From JBEPTX01 sp041691795 (GTDB lineage Bacteria > Patescibacteriota > Saccharimonadia > Saccharimonadales > Saccharimonadaceae), in assembly GCA_041691795.1 (NCBI GenBank), contig JBEPTX010000003.1:104971-168970 (forward strand): 64,000 nucleotides of DNA, in the 5' to 3' direction. The notes beneath the pieces are model-generated. The model was not told where the DNA came from and made no database searches. It saw only the letters and a program-made list of their open reading frames with translations. This document shows positions 16,655 through 24,156 of this stretch, in pieces (within the stretch, counting starts at the first letter, position 1; every line of letters begins with the position of its first letter). The translations under genes were made by a program, and so were the position numbers.

Positions 16655-18334
16655 TTCTAGCTGAGCTTTGTGAGAGAACTCTGGTAGCCTGATGAGCTTG
16701 TAAAGCCGAGCACCATCGAGGTGGATTCGTCCGTCTTTGTCCACATCAATGCCACCGTTATTAGTGCTAGTCACAGGTTTGCCGTCTAGTGTTAATGACA
16801 CAGTCTTGTCAGAAGAGCCATTCATGACCAAATAGACTTCTCTCGCAGAAAACATGAACCGCAGTTTACTATCATCACTCTTGGCTGTTGCTTGTAGTGC
16901 ACTAATCTGCCACTTTCCTCCGAGCGACCACTGGTGTTGAGCGAGACCATCTGCTAATTTATAGTCGGCTGCTTCGTCGTCTTTGAGTTGGCTGACATTT
17001 GCGAATCGCTCCGCTCGGCTATAGCCTAAATATGTTTCTGGCGTTTGGCCAAGTGTAACCGAGGCATTTCCGTTATCTTTATTGATAGATGCACCGACAG
17101 TTTTACCGGTTTCTTTAAGGAGCGTTTGAATAGCCTCTTCAGTCTTATTATATTCGCCCTCACCAAAGTGCGTGTAGCGAACCTGGCCATCTTTGTCGAT
17201 CAGATATTTCGCAGGCCAGAATCGATTATTATAGGCATTCCAGGTTGCAAAATCGTTATCGAGTGCCACGGGGTAGCGAATACCAGCTTCTTTGACACCT
17301 TTACGCACGTTTTCAGGCACTTTTTCGAATGCGAATTCTGGTGCATGTACCCCAATGATGACGAACCCATCTTTTTCATATTTATCGTACCAGCTATTCA
17401 GATATGGCTGCGTCCGCTGGCAATTGATACACGAATATGTCCAAAAATCTATCAGGACAACTTTGCCTCTAAGGCTTGCGAGGCTTGTAGGTTGAGTGTT
17501 AATCCAGTTGGATATGCCTGTTAGTTCCGGCGCTGGATAGGGTTGGACATTGAATGTTGTTTTAGCCGTGCTTATCGATGAAGCTCCACCTAGCGGCGAT
17601 GCGCCCGGGACAAGACTCTGTTCAATATTCGTGACATCAAACGGCAGGTACGGTGCGACCAATGTTTGAAATTTTTTGTCATAGCCGGTAATTATCATCA
17701 GACCGACAATTACTAGGATGACAGCGAGTACTTTGTGAAAAGTACCGTTTGGATTCACTGCCCATCCGATTTTAGTGGTTAGTTTTCGCCCGACTAAGGC
17801 AATCACGAGGAGCGCCAAACCAAGTCCGAGTGCGTAGGCAATCATATAGATGAAACCGAGTCCAAGATTGACTGGTAGGACCGTTGCAAGTACGAGCGCA
17901 TAGACTGGGCTACAGCTCGAAAAAACCGGTCCAAGTGCCGCACCGGTCAAAATCGCACCGGCGATTCCCGAGTGTTTAGTGGCATTGCCGAGCAATCTAT
18001 TTGAGCTCTGTTCAAATCCTAGCCAAACGCTAATCTGTATCCATAAATTTGGGAAAAACATATTGATGCCAAGCAAAATCACTATTCCACCAGAAATATA
18101 TAGCCACACGCTTGGGTCGATACCGATGAGTGCGGTCGAAACTTTTAATAGCAGTGTGAACAGTAGTACTGATATGGCCAGGCTCAGCGCAATAATGTAT
18201 GGTTTGAGCCGGTTTTGTTTTTTATTCGTCCCAGGTACAATCGAGCTACCGACAATCACTGGCAGCAGCGGCAAAATGCACGGTGCCAGTGACGTCAGAA
18301 CTCCTGCTAAAAATGAAGCGATTAGTAACAGCAT
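16604..18334 (-). CDS. CcdA-thioredoxin fusion, DipZ-like thiol-disulfide protein
   Basis: A 576-residue membrane protein in three parts. Residues 1-215 are a CcdA/DsbD transmembrane domain, with Cys in LTSLAPCILPLLP and in GPVFSSCSP. Residues about 285-425 are a TlpA/AhpC-like thioredoxin domain with the active site CINC in FWTYSCINCQRTQPYL, outside the membrane. Residues about 430-576 form a beta-rich domain (GKWQISALQATAK, REVYLVMNGSSDKTV) like the C-terminal domain of mycobacterial DipZ. It would carry electrons from cytoplasmic thioredoxin to exported proteins. It follows a small exported protein gene by 9 bases, in an operon with a clear promoter. Its 3' end abuts a PLD-gene fragment. 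Confidence 0.9.
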   Translation of the reverse strand: MLLLIASFLAGVLTSLAPCILPLLPVIVGSSIVPGTNKKQNRLKPYIIALSLAISVLLFTLLLKVSTALIGIDPSVWLYISGGIVILLGINMFFPNLWIQISVWLGFEQSSNRLLGNATKHSGIAGAILTGAALGPVFSSCSPVYALVLATVLPVNLGLGFIYMIAYALGLGLALLVIALVGRKLTTKIGWAVNPNGTFHKVLAVILVIVGLMIITGYDKKFQTLVAPYLPFDVTNIEQSLVPGASPLGGASSISTAKTTFNVQPYPAPELTGISNWINTQPTSLASLRGKVVLIDFWTYSCINCQRTQPYLNSWYDKYEKDGFVIIGVHAPEFAFEKVPENVRKGVKEAGIRYPVALDNDFATWNAYNNRFWPAKYLIDKDGQVRYTHFGEGEYNKTEEAIQTLLKETGKTVGASINKDNGNASVTLGQTPETYLGYSRAERFANVSQLKDDEAADYKLADGLAQHQWSLGGKWQISALQATAKSDDSKLRFMFSAREVYLVMNGSSDKTVSLTLDGKPVTSTNNGGIDVDKDGRIHLDGARLYKLIRLPEFSHKAQLELTVPDGVTLNAFTFGS

Positions 18335-18343
18335 CGTCGTGGC

Positions 18344-18625
18344 CTAATGTGTCATACTATCGCCGGTCGACTTTTCCATAGCGCCGTCGGTTTTTTCCAT
18401 GCTTGCATCTGCTTTTGCCGATTCTTCTGCTTTCATGGCATCGGCTTCTTTTTGCTTCGCCATTGCTGCATCCTCATCCTTTTTCATCATGGCTGCATCG
18501 TCAGCTTTTTTCTGTTCCATTGCCGTGTTATCGCTATTTTGTTTTTGAACCACGGCGTATGCAACACCTCCACCGATGACAATAACGGCGATAATAATTG
18601 CTGCAATAATTGTTTTCTTGTTCAT
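18344..18625 (-). CDS. Small exported protein with Met/Lys/Ala-rich repeats
   Basis: A 93-residue protein. Residues 1-28 form a signal anchor (MNKKTIIAAIIIAVIVIGGGVAYAVV). The rest is low-complexity, built from short repeats such as AAMMKKDEDAAM, and ends GDSMTH. Met- and His-containing acidic repeats suggest metal binding, but this is not proven. SD AGAGGG lies before the ATG, and a consensus promoter is at 18656-18684. It is followed by the DipZ-like gene, so it may be a partner or substrate of that redox system. Confidence 0.75.
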   Translation of the reverse strand: MNKKTIIAAIIIAVIVIGGGVAYAVVQKQNSDNTAMEQKKADDAAMMKKDEDAAMAKQKEADAMKAEESAKADASMEKTDGAMEKSTGDSMTH

Positions 18626-18655
18626 AGTGTCTACCCTCTTAGTTGTTATACTTTG

Positions 18656-18684
18656 AGTGTACGACGCTAAAATGCGTATGTCAA
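18656..18684 (-). promoter_or_regulatory. Sigma-70-type promoter of the exported protein / DipZ operon
   Basis: On the minus strand TTGACA (complement of 18679-18684), a 17-base spacer, and TACACT (complement of 18656-18661). It leaves a leader with an SD, unlike the leaderless promoters elsewhere. Confidence 0.75.
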
Positions 18685-18691
18685 GTTGACT

Positions 18692-19066
18692 TTACTTATG
18701 AATATATTTACCGATGAGTTTTGCAAGCACCATACTACTAAGTGCCACTGCGACCAGCATCGTTGGTTTGTGTTGTAAACTTTCACTCACTAGGATAATT
18801 GCCAACGCGATAGCACCAACCAAAAATCCAAGCCTATCCGATGACAACATAATATGCGCCTCGCGTTCATCGCGCGGACTTTCGTGCCATATCAGTACGG
18901 CGAACAGACCGAATGCTGCAACGAACAGCGCGACCGCCAGCATTACGACGCTACTGGGCATATAGCCAGGCAGGGCATTAGTACTAAGGAACAAACAGAC
19001 AAGGATGATCGCTCCGACAACTAAATCACTACGGTTGTCTTTTGAAAATAGTTGTTTCATAGCCAA
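18692..19066 (-). CDS. Four-helix membrane protein paired with an XRE regulator
   Basis: A 124-residue protein with four hydrophobic helices: LVVGAIILVCLFLS, VVMLAVALFVAAFGLFAVLIW, LGFLVGAIALAIILVSE and MLVAVALSSMVLAKLI. A cytoplasmic loop ESPRDEREAHIMLSSDR lies between helices 2 and 3. The DEREAH loop is common in small membrane proteins encoded next to XRE regulators. Its start overlaps the regulator stop by 10 bases, so the two are translationally coupled. Function unknown. Confidence 0.8.
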   Translation of the reverse strand: MAMKQLFSKDNRSDLVVGAIILVCLFLSTNALPGYMPSSVVMLAVALFVAAFGLFAVLIWHESPRDEREAHIMLSSDRLGFLVGAIALAIILVSESLQHKPTMLVAVALSSMVLAKLIGKYIHK

Positions 19067-19296
19067 AATAACTCCTCGACTGGTTTTTGTAATACCTTTG
19101 ATAATTTTAGCGCAAGCACGACGCTAGGGGTATAGTTACCCTTTTCAATAGCAATGATCGTTTGACGGGTTACGCCTATTGCTTCGGCAAGCTCGGACTG
19201 TTTAAGCCCCAGGTTCTTTCTGGCCTTTATGATGGCGTTATGGGGGGCAGTTTGGTTTTTATAGAACATGCGAATCACACCCACTTCTGCTTCCAC
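19057..19296 (-). CDS. XRE-family helix-turn-helix regulator
   Basis: A 79-residue protein with the XRE DNA-binding domain (about residues 18-75): NLGLKQSELAEAIGVTRQTIIAIEKGNYTPSVVLALKLSKVL, ending VEELFWL. This is the short form in which almost the whole protein is the DNA-binding domain. The GTG at 19296 and an ATG at 19269 are both possible starts; neither has a clear SD. It probably represses its own operon with the coupled membrane protein. Confidence 0.88.
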   Translation of the reverse strand: MEAEVGVIRMFYKNQTAPHNAIIKARKNLGLKQSELAEAIGVTRQTIIAIEKGNYTPSVVLALKLSKVLQKPVEELFWL

Positions 19297-19372
19297 GTAT
19301 CTCTATGTATTGTTCGCCCATATGTATAGTTAACTTTACCATACAAGAGGTAAATAGGCAAGTTGGAGTGCG

Positions 19373-20602
19373 CTACTTCGAAGGTAAGATGCCGTTTCTG
19401 GGTAGATATTTGAGCACGACGAGCCCTAAAATTCCGCTCACGACCGATGCACTTAAAATGCTAAGTTTTGCGACATCTACAAGTTGCTGGTTGCCAACAA
19501 ACGCCAATTCGGTGACAAACACCGACACGGTAAATCCAATACCAGCTAACAATCCGACTCCTATTATATGTACCCACGATATATCCTCAGGCAGTTTGCC
19601 AATGCCGAGTTTGACAAGTATCCACGATACACCCGTTATGCCGATCACTTTCCCTGCAATAAGCCCGCCCGCAATTCCCCAGGCCACAGAGACCGCCGAA
19701 CCAGAAAATCCACCGAGTGACAACCCGACACCCATGTTAGCAAATACGAATAGCGGGACGACGAAAAGTGTCGAAATAGGAATCATATATTTTTCCAACC
19801 GCTCGGCAAGTGATGGCCCAGCTCGGCCATAACTAAAAACCGGCGCAAGCAGGCCAAGTACGGCACCAGTAATGCTAGCATGGACGCCGCTACTATATAG
19901 TGCAAGCCATAGTGCGATCCCGATCAGCACAAAAACAGTCAGGTTAAATCGTCGCTGTCGCTCAAGTATCACGAGTAGTAGCGCGAGTAGTACCGCAACC
20001 CCCAGCATCCAAAAGTTAAACCCTGCGCCGTAAAAGAGCCCGATAACAATGATTGCACCAATATCGTCAACAATAGCCAGTGTCAACAGAAATAATTTGA
20101 GTGAAGACGGTATCCGATCACCAAGTAACGTTAACGCGCCAATCGCAAAAGCAATGTCAGTTGCCATGGGAATTGCCCAGCCCTTAAATCCAGTTCCGTC
20201 GCTATTGAATAGTATATAAATAGCGGCCGGGATAATCATACCGCCCAGGGCTGCAGCTATTGGCAGGATTGCAGTGCGCACATGACGGAGTTCACCTTTG
20301 ACCATTTCACGCTTTATTTCCAGACCCACGACCAAAAAGAAGAACGCCATGAGCCCCTCGCTAATCCAATGTTTCAGATCCATAGAAATAGACCAGTCAT
20401 TCAGACCAATCGTAAAATGTGTCAGCCAAATATGATTATAGAAACCGAGGAGTGGCGAATTGGCAAAAAGCAGTGCCAATCCAGCGGCGATAATAATCAG
20501 TTTGCCGCTGATCGCCTCGTCGCGCATAAGATACCGCGCAATTGTCGGTATCTTGTTCGGATGAAAAATCCTGGCTATGGAGATGATTTTATTGATTGTC
20601 AT
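19373..20602 (-). CDS. nhaA: Na+/H+ antiporter NhaA
   Basis: I start at the ATG at 20602 (409 residues), since the upstream extension to 20677 reads into the opposite gene's promoter. NhaA signatures are visible: SEGLMAFFFLVVGLEIKREMVKGEL, PMATDIAFAIGALTLLG, and the catalytic Asp pair in LLTLAIVDDIGAIIVIG. About twelve helices are expected, and the gene looks complete. NhaA exchanges protons for Na+ and controls sodium and pH. It ends 76 bases upstream of the XRE gene. Its start region faces a small plus-strand gene at 20653. Confidence 0.95.
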   Translation of the reverse strand: MTINKIISIARIFHPNKIPTIARYLMRDEAISGKLIIIAAGLALLFANSPLLGFYNHIWLTHFTIGLNDWSISMDLKHWISEGLMAFFFLVVGLEIKREMVKGELRHVRTAILPIAAALGGMIIPAAIYILFNSDGTGFKGWAIPMATDIAFAIGALTLLGDRIPSSLKLFLLTLAIVDDIGAIIVIGLFYGAGFNFWMLGVAVLLALLLVILERQRRFNLTVFVLIGIALWLALYSSGVHASITGAVLGLLAPVFSYGRAGPSLAERLEKYMIPISTLFVVPLFVFANMGVGLSLGGFSGSAVSVAWGIAGGLIAGKVIGITGVSWILVKLGIGKLPEDISWVHIIGVGLLAGIGFTVSVFVTELAFVGNQQLVDVAKLSILSASVVSGILGLVVLKYLPRNGILPSK

Positions 20603-20638
20603 TGCGATGCTCGTCTTTCGTATTTTTCTTATATCAAT

Positions 20639-20644
20639 TGTATA
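20639..20644 (+). promoter_or_regulatory. -10 box of leaderless promoter
   Basis: TATACT, 8 bases before the ATG at 20653; no SD. Confidence 0.55.
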
Positions 20645-20652
20645 CTGTAACC

Positions 20653-20790
20653 ATGAGCAATGACAAACAGCCCGCACTCAGCCTGCAACACGGCCTAAAT
20701 GGCACACATGTGCTCATTCTCCTGGCTGTTATCGTCGTCCTGACGCTCATCGGCTGGATTGATTTTACCCGACGCGATGTGCAGACGTAG
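20653..20790 (+). CDS. Single-helix small membrane protein, 45 residues
   Basis: Reads MSNDKQPALSLQHGLNGTH, then the helix VLILLAVIVVLTLIGWI and the basic end DFTRRDVQT. TATACT sits 8 bases before this ATG and no SD is seen, so the mRNA is probably leaderless, which decides the start. It is divergent from nhaA. Function unknown. Confidence 0.6.
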   Translation: MSNDKQPALSLQHGLNGTHVLILLAVIVVLTLIGWIDFTRRDVQT

Positions 20791-20806
20791 AGCTTGCTAA
20801 CAAAAA

Positions 20807-20849
20807 TCGGACTTTTCTCATCTGTTTAGGGTTAGACCCTTGTTCTCAT
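20807..20849 (+). repeat. Left imperfect inverted repeat around the Abi-like gene
   Basis: A 43-base sequence starting TCGGACTT. It matches the reverse complement of 21837-21878 at 37 of 43 aligned positions, with one gap. It could be the end of a mobile cassette. Confidence 0.75.
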
Positions 20850-20907
20850 ACATTATGATCGGGTCTATGCGTACCTGGGGCGGTGGATCGTAAGTAAAAC
20901 CCCGCTT

Positions 20908-21795
20908 CTAAGATACAGAGATTGTATTATTGGTGAACAGATGACATAAAGTTATAGCCAGATGCAAGCTAACTTCTGCTTCTAGTTGAGTTGGTTCGAT
21001 GTATGCGCCTGTAGCATGCCTGTCACTATGTCCTTGCCATAGTCTCTTCATATTCTGCAAAATCATTTCAACGCTCGCTCCTGCATGCTTATCCTTAAAG
21101 AGCGTCGTTACTTTACCACTTTTATTTTTTGCCTCAAGATCAGCGATGATAGTACCTAGTGTGGCAGTACTATGCTTTGGAGTAACCATTTGCCATGAAA
21201 CGGCCTCTACTGCCTTTACGGCATAGGTATAGGCTTCTGAGGGTTGTGGCTCTCGACCATAGCAATAGCTCCAAGCTTTCTTGAGCAAGTTTGCATAATC
21301 TTCAGCAGAAGCGGCAAGCTTTTTATATGCGTTTTCAGTTGTTTCGTCTACACGAGCCTGGATTATCGCCTTTCGGCCACTTACAACTATGTGCCACTTT
21401 GATCCCCCCTTAACTAAAATTGCGTTGAGCGACACTACGGAAGAAGGTTCAATACGATGGGAAGTTATTTCGTAGCCATCGGTAATGTCCGCAGTTTCAA
21501 CATAAGCCTGAATGATATCAAGTCCATAATCTGCATTTGATTCAAGTAGTTTTACGAGAGCATCATAGCGCCAGCTATCATGCTTTAATGCTCCAATGTC
21601 GATGCGCCCGGACAGTTCGATAGCAGAAATAGCGCTCCCGGCATAGGATGTGCTGCCTCTTCCGTTAGACCGTGTTAGCTCCTTTTCCAGCCAGTTACGG
21701 ACTGGGTTTCTCATCCACTGGCGAATTCCGTCGTAAAGAGCCTCGTCTTTTTCTATTTCAGATCCTCGAATGGTAGGTATTCGTCTTGTTGGCAT
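20908..21795 (-). CDS. Abortive-infection-like protein (tentative)
   Basis: A 295-residue soluble protein. The C-terminal part reads LGTIIADLEAKNKSGKVTTLF and then MKRLWQGHSDRHATGAYIEPTQLEAEVSLHLAITLCHLF. An Arg/His-containing turn followed by a helix ending in an Ala/Leu-rich segment is typical of the Abi_C domain in abortive-infection family proteins. The N-terminal part (RNPVRNWLEKELTRSNGRGSTSYAG) is unassigned. Such proteins give phage resistance by stopping the infected cell. The gene is isolated between the inverted repeats at 20807 and 21837 and is close to a tRNA gene with duplicated fragments. That context suits a horizontally acquired defence cassette. The family call rests on eye comparison only. 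Confidence 0.55.
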   Translation of the reverse strand: MPTRRIPTIRGSEIEKDEALYDGIRQWMRNPVRNWLEKELTRSNGRGSTSYAGSAISAIELSGRIDIGALKHDSWRYDALVKLLESNADYGLDIIQAYVETADITDGYEITSHRIEPSSVVSLNAILVKGGSKWHIVVSGRKAIIQARVDETTENAYKKLAASAEDYANLLKKAWSYCYGREPQPSEAYTYAVKAVEAVSWQMVTPKHSTATLGTIIADLEAKNKSGKVTTLFKDKHAGASVEMILQNMKRLWQGHSDRHATGAYIEPTQLEAEVSLHLAITLCHLFTNNTISVS

Positions 21796-21836
21796 AATTC
21801 TCTCGTCTCCAAATCATATTATACCATCTTAGACGG

Positions 21837-21878
21837 ATGAGAATCAGGCTCTAACCTAAACAGATGAAACAAGTCCGA
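21837..21878 (+). repeat. Right imperfect inverted repeat around the Abi-like gene
   Basis: The 42-base partner of 20807-20849, in opposite orientation and ending AAGTCCGA. I see no convincing target-site duplication outside the pair. Confidence 0.75.
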
Positions 21879-21887
21879 ATATGCAGT

Positions 21888-22060
21888 TCATAGTGCCAAT
21901 TGCTCTTTAATCTCCCCAAGCAACTTTCGGCGATCTTCGTAGTCTTCTAGAAACTGCTCATTTTTCTTGAGAACCGTTCTATTGTCCAAGTGAGTATGTA
22001 TTATGTTCAAAACAATCTTATTTTTATCAAGATTGGAGGGATTCGAGAACTTATTTCTGG
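21888..22060 (-). pseudogene. Possible 3' remnant of a protein gene next to tRNA-Gln
   Basis: The minus frame reads NLDKNKIVLNIIHTHLDNRT and then LEDYEDRRKLLGEIKEQLAL to a stop, with the polar helical look of a true C-terminus. Upstream it runs straight into the tRNA, so there is no own start. A T-arm-like duplicate (GGAGGGATTCGA) lies at about 22034-22045. This may be what is left of an integrated element. Confidence 0.3.
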
Positions 22061-22061
22061 C

Positions 22062-22132
22062 TGGGCTGGAGGGATTCGAACCCCCGAATGTCGGCACCAA
22101 AAGCCGATGCCTTACCACTTGGCGACAGCCCA
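22062..22132 (-). tRNA. tRNA-Gln (anticodon TTG)
   Basis: On the minus strand the 71-base cloverleaf has a 7 bp acceptor stem (TGGGCTG / CAGCCCA), a normal D arm, an anticodon stem TCGGC/GCCGA with loop TTTTGGT and so anticodon TTG, and a T arm with loop TTCGAAT. CCA is not encoded. Partial copies of it lie just downstream on the map at 22265-22310 and 22331-22347. Confidence 0.92.
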
Positions 22133-22264
22133 TTATGAGCCAGAAATAAAATCTCGAATTGTTAATTGAATGGGATTCGGTCACGTTCCGCGACCCCGCA
22201 ACTTCGCTATTGACGATTAATCGTCATCGGAAGATTGCTCTCAAACTACCACTGGCAGTTTTCG

Positions 22265-22310
22265 CCCCCGAATGTCGGCACCAAAAGCCGATGCCTTACC
22301 ACTTGGCGAC
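22265..22310 (-). pseudogene. tRNA-Gln fragment (46 bases identical)
   Basis: An exact copy of the D arm, anticodon arm and start of the T arm of the tRNA-Gln. It lacks the matching acceptor stem and T loop, so it cannot be a working tRNA. A further 17-base D-arm match with two differences lies at 22331-22347. Partial tRNA copies are typical scars of integration or excision at a tRNA gene. Confidence 0.8.
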
Positions 22311-22440
22311 GCCCCAATATATAATCACGCTTTACCGCTTGGCGACGGATGAATACGCTTAGAAATTGTAGCATTTTTTAACAGATTGCTCAAGAAGGGC
22401 TATTTGCATGAATTCTAGACATGATAGAGAAATCCACGGA

Positions 22441-22469
22441 TTGACAACGGTGGTGGCGTATAGTACTAT
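22441..22469 (+). promoter_or_regulatory. Sigma-70-type promoter of the T-box-like leader
   Basis: TTGACA (22441-22446), a 17-base spacer, TACTAT (22464-22469). Transcription should begin near 22476. Confidence 0.75.
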
Positions 22470-22475
22470 CGGTTT

Positions 22476-22645
22476 AAAGCGTTTGAGTTCCAGTCACGAC
22501 GGAACAAGCTGAGCGTCAAAATACGCTACGGAAGTTTGACCGTAAAACAAGCAGCCGAAATCGCATTCTCTGTAGAGCCGGTACCAAGAGCCATGTTGTA
22601 GCAATATAACATGGAATAAGGATGGGACCGCGGAAGGTCTTTTTT
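22476..22645 (+). promoter_or_regulatory. T-box-like riboswitch leader
   Basis: The leader contains AGGATGGGACCGCG (22619-22632), which matches the conserved T-box AGGGTGGNACCGCG at all but one position. It is followed by a short GACC/GGTC hairpin and six T's. Upstream, a stem I can be drawn from GCGT/ACGC, TTGA/TCAA and GTTCC/GGAAC helices, with an unpaired 3'-side bulge TACGGAAG that could hold the specifier codon. Another hairpin (CCATGTT/AACATGG) sits where stem III is expected. T-boxes sense uncharged tRNA and switch on amino-acid supply genes. The amino acid cannot be assigned by eye. Confidence 0.6.
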
Positions 22646-22658
22646 ATTTACCTTTCGT

Positions 22659-22689
22659 TCCTTAGTAAAAATCATATTTGTACTAAGGA
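22659..22689 (+). promoter_or_regulatory. Hairpin overlapping the SD of the peptidase gene
   Basis: A 9 bp stem, 22659-22667 with 22681-22689. The 3' arm contains most of the AAGGAG ribosome site at 22685-22690, so folding would hide it. This may add translational control to the T-box-like leader. Confidence 0.5.
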
Positions 22690-22696
22690 GTTTTAT

Positions 22697-23374
22697 ATGA
22701 ACAATAATTTACAAATGCACACTATACTTGGCTACGATGAAGTCGCACAGCACAGTGCTGGTGACGATCCAGAGAAACTAGTTGATGTCCGGCTTTATGA
22801 CCCGTCAATCGTCGCCGAATACCACAAAGAAGACATGCTCGAATTGACGGGTCATATTATTTATATCCGCGATACTCTGGCCAAAAAATTAACTGTGGTT
22901 AATGGCAAACTGCAACCACGAGGCTACCAATTAAAGGTCGTTTACGGGTATCGACACCCTACAGTACAAAAGAAATATTTCAACCAAGAACGTGAGAAAA
23001 TCAAGCACGACTTCCCTGAATATACAGGCAGTCAAATCGATCGCTACGCGCATAATTTCGTCGCAATTCCTGACGTTGCCGGTCACCCGGCAGGTGCTGC
23101 AGTCGATCTGACAATCATTACGCGTGAGGGAATTGAACTAGACATGGCAACTAAAATAGCTGATTATACAGATTCATCGAAAATTATTACCTATGCAACA
23201 ACTATCAATGAGGATCAGATGAACCATCGCTTGCTGCTGCATGATCTAATGGTTGAACAAGGTTTTGCGCCATTTTATGGCGAATGGTGGCACTTTTCCT
23301 ACGGAGATAGGGAATGGGCAGCCTTTTATAACAAAAAAGCACTCTATGGTGCTATAGAATTCGTTATTAATTAA
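22697..23374 (+). CDS. VanX/VanY-type D-Ala-D-Ala (di)peptidase, peptidase M15
   Basis: The start at 22697 is set by AAGGAG and gives 225 residues. Zinc-ligand motifs are present: GHPAGAAVDL (His130 and Asp137; the SxHxxGxAxD class) and GEWWHF (Glu196 as base, His199 as third ligand). YGYRHPTVQKKYF matches the family's substrate-side loop. M15 enzymes cut D-alanine-containing peptides from cell-wall precursors. No signal peptide is seen, so it may act on imported muropeptides in the cytoplasm, as VanX does. Control by a T-box-like leader suggests it serves amino-acid supply. It overlaps the converging epimerase gene by 8 bases. Confidence 0.85.
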   Translation: MNNNLQMHTILGYDEVAQHSAGDDPEKLVDVRLYDPSIVAEYHKEDMLELTGHIIYIRDTLAKKLTVVNGKLQPRGYQLKVVYGYRHPTVQKKYFNQEREKIKHDFPEYTGSQIDRYAHNFVAIPDVAGHPAGAAVDLTIITREGIELDMATKIADYTDSSKIITYATTINEDQMNHRLLLHDLMVEQGFAPFYGEWWHFSYGDREWAAFYNKKALYGAIEFVIN

Positions 23375-24125
23375 TTGTTTCCATTTCACTCTCGAGGACG
23401 ACTGCGCCCTCGGGGAATTCCACAGAAATAATTTTTCCTGTGGGTTGAACAACGGAAGAGGCACCCGTGACTCTTCCGACCGCAATAGTTCCAGAGCCGC
23501 ATGATGTCTCGTAGAAAAACGTGTCGATAGCTTTCACCCAAACAACAGGATACATCAGGATCGCGTCATCCGTTCTTGCGAACCAGACAACTCCGACCGC
23601 ATCTCGTTCACCAAGCTTGAGTTGCTCGGTGATTGAACGGTGAGCGGCTGTGTAGTCGTCGGGATCATTGGGAAAATCTCCCTCGATGACAACGTGGACA
23701 ATGCCACCAAGATCAACAACTGCAGCGGATTGCCCGTTGTTCAAAGTAACATTTTGCACATCGGTTGGCATTGCAGGAAACACACAACGCACATCATACC
23801 GGTTGTCCGACTGTTTGCTGACGTCAGCGTTGACGACACCGCTAAATCCAGAGACAGTGAAAGAAACTTCCTGGCTGTCCATGGCTTTAGAGAATAAAAC
23901 GGCTGCAGCTCGTGATGCGTTTCCGCAAAATTCGCCACCGGCCATCTCGAAATGCTTGTCATCAAGCACGAGGAACCCGGCTTGTTCAGCACCGATATTC
24001 TCCATGCTTTCACCAAGCGCTTTGCCCTCGTACTCGTACTCCAACCGCGTGAGCGGCCTGTCGATAATCCGGATTGCTGTACCATTACCACCGGCGGCGG
24101 TAATGAGTGTTTCTTGTATACCCAC
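23367..24125 (-). CDS. DapF-fold amino-acid epimerase/racemase-like protein
   Basis: A 252-residue protein with two related halves, each carrying a catalytic Cys: GGEFCGNASRAAAV near residue 67 and ETSCGSGTIAVG near residue 209. These are the signatures of PLP-independent two-Cys epimerases (DapF, histidine racemase CntK). In true DapF the first motif is usually MCGNGxRC, so NASRAAAV is closer to the CntK-like branch. The substrate is therefore uncertain; diaminopimelate is possible but not favoured. It converges on the M15 peptidase. Both could act on amino acids from the cell wall, which is inference. Confidence 0.8.
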   Translation of the reverse strand: MGIQETLITAAGGNGTAIRIIDRPLTRLEYEYEGKALGESMENIGAEQAGFLVLDDKHFEMAGGEFCGNASRAAAVLFSKAMDSQEVSFTVSGFSGVVNADVSKQSDNRYDVRCVFPAMPTDVQNVTLNNGQSAAVVDLGGIVHVVIEGDFPNDPDDYTAAHRSITEQLKLGERDAVGVVWFARTDDAILMYPVVWVKAIDTFFYETSCGSGTIAVGRVTGASSVVQPTGKIISVEFPEGAVVLESEMETIN

Positions 24126-24156
24126 TCGAACTCCTAACTTTTTTATAATGGGTCTT

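Noticed and set aside
21888..22184. A 98-codon minus-strand frame crossing tRNA-Gln
   Set aside because: The first half is translation of the tRNA itself. Only the part below 22060 could be a coding remnant, listed as such.
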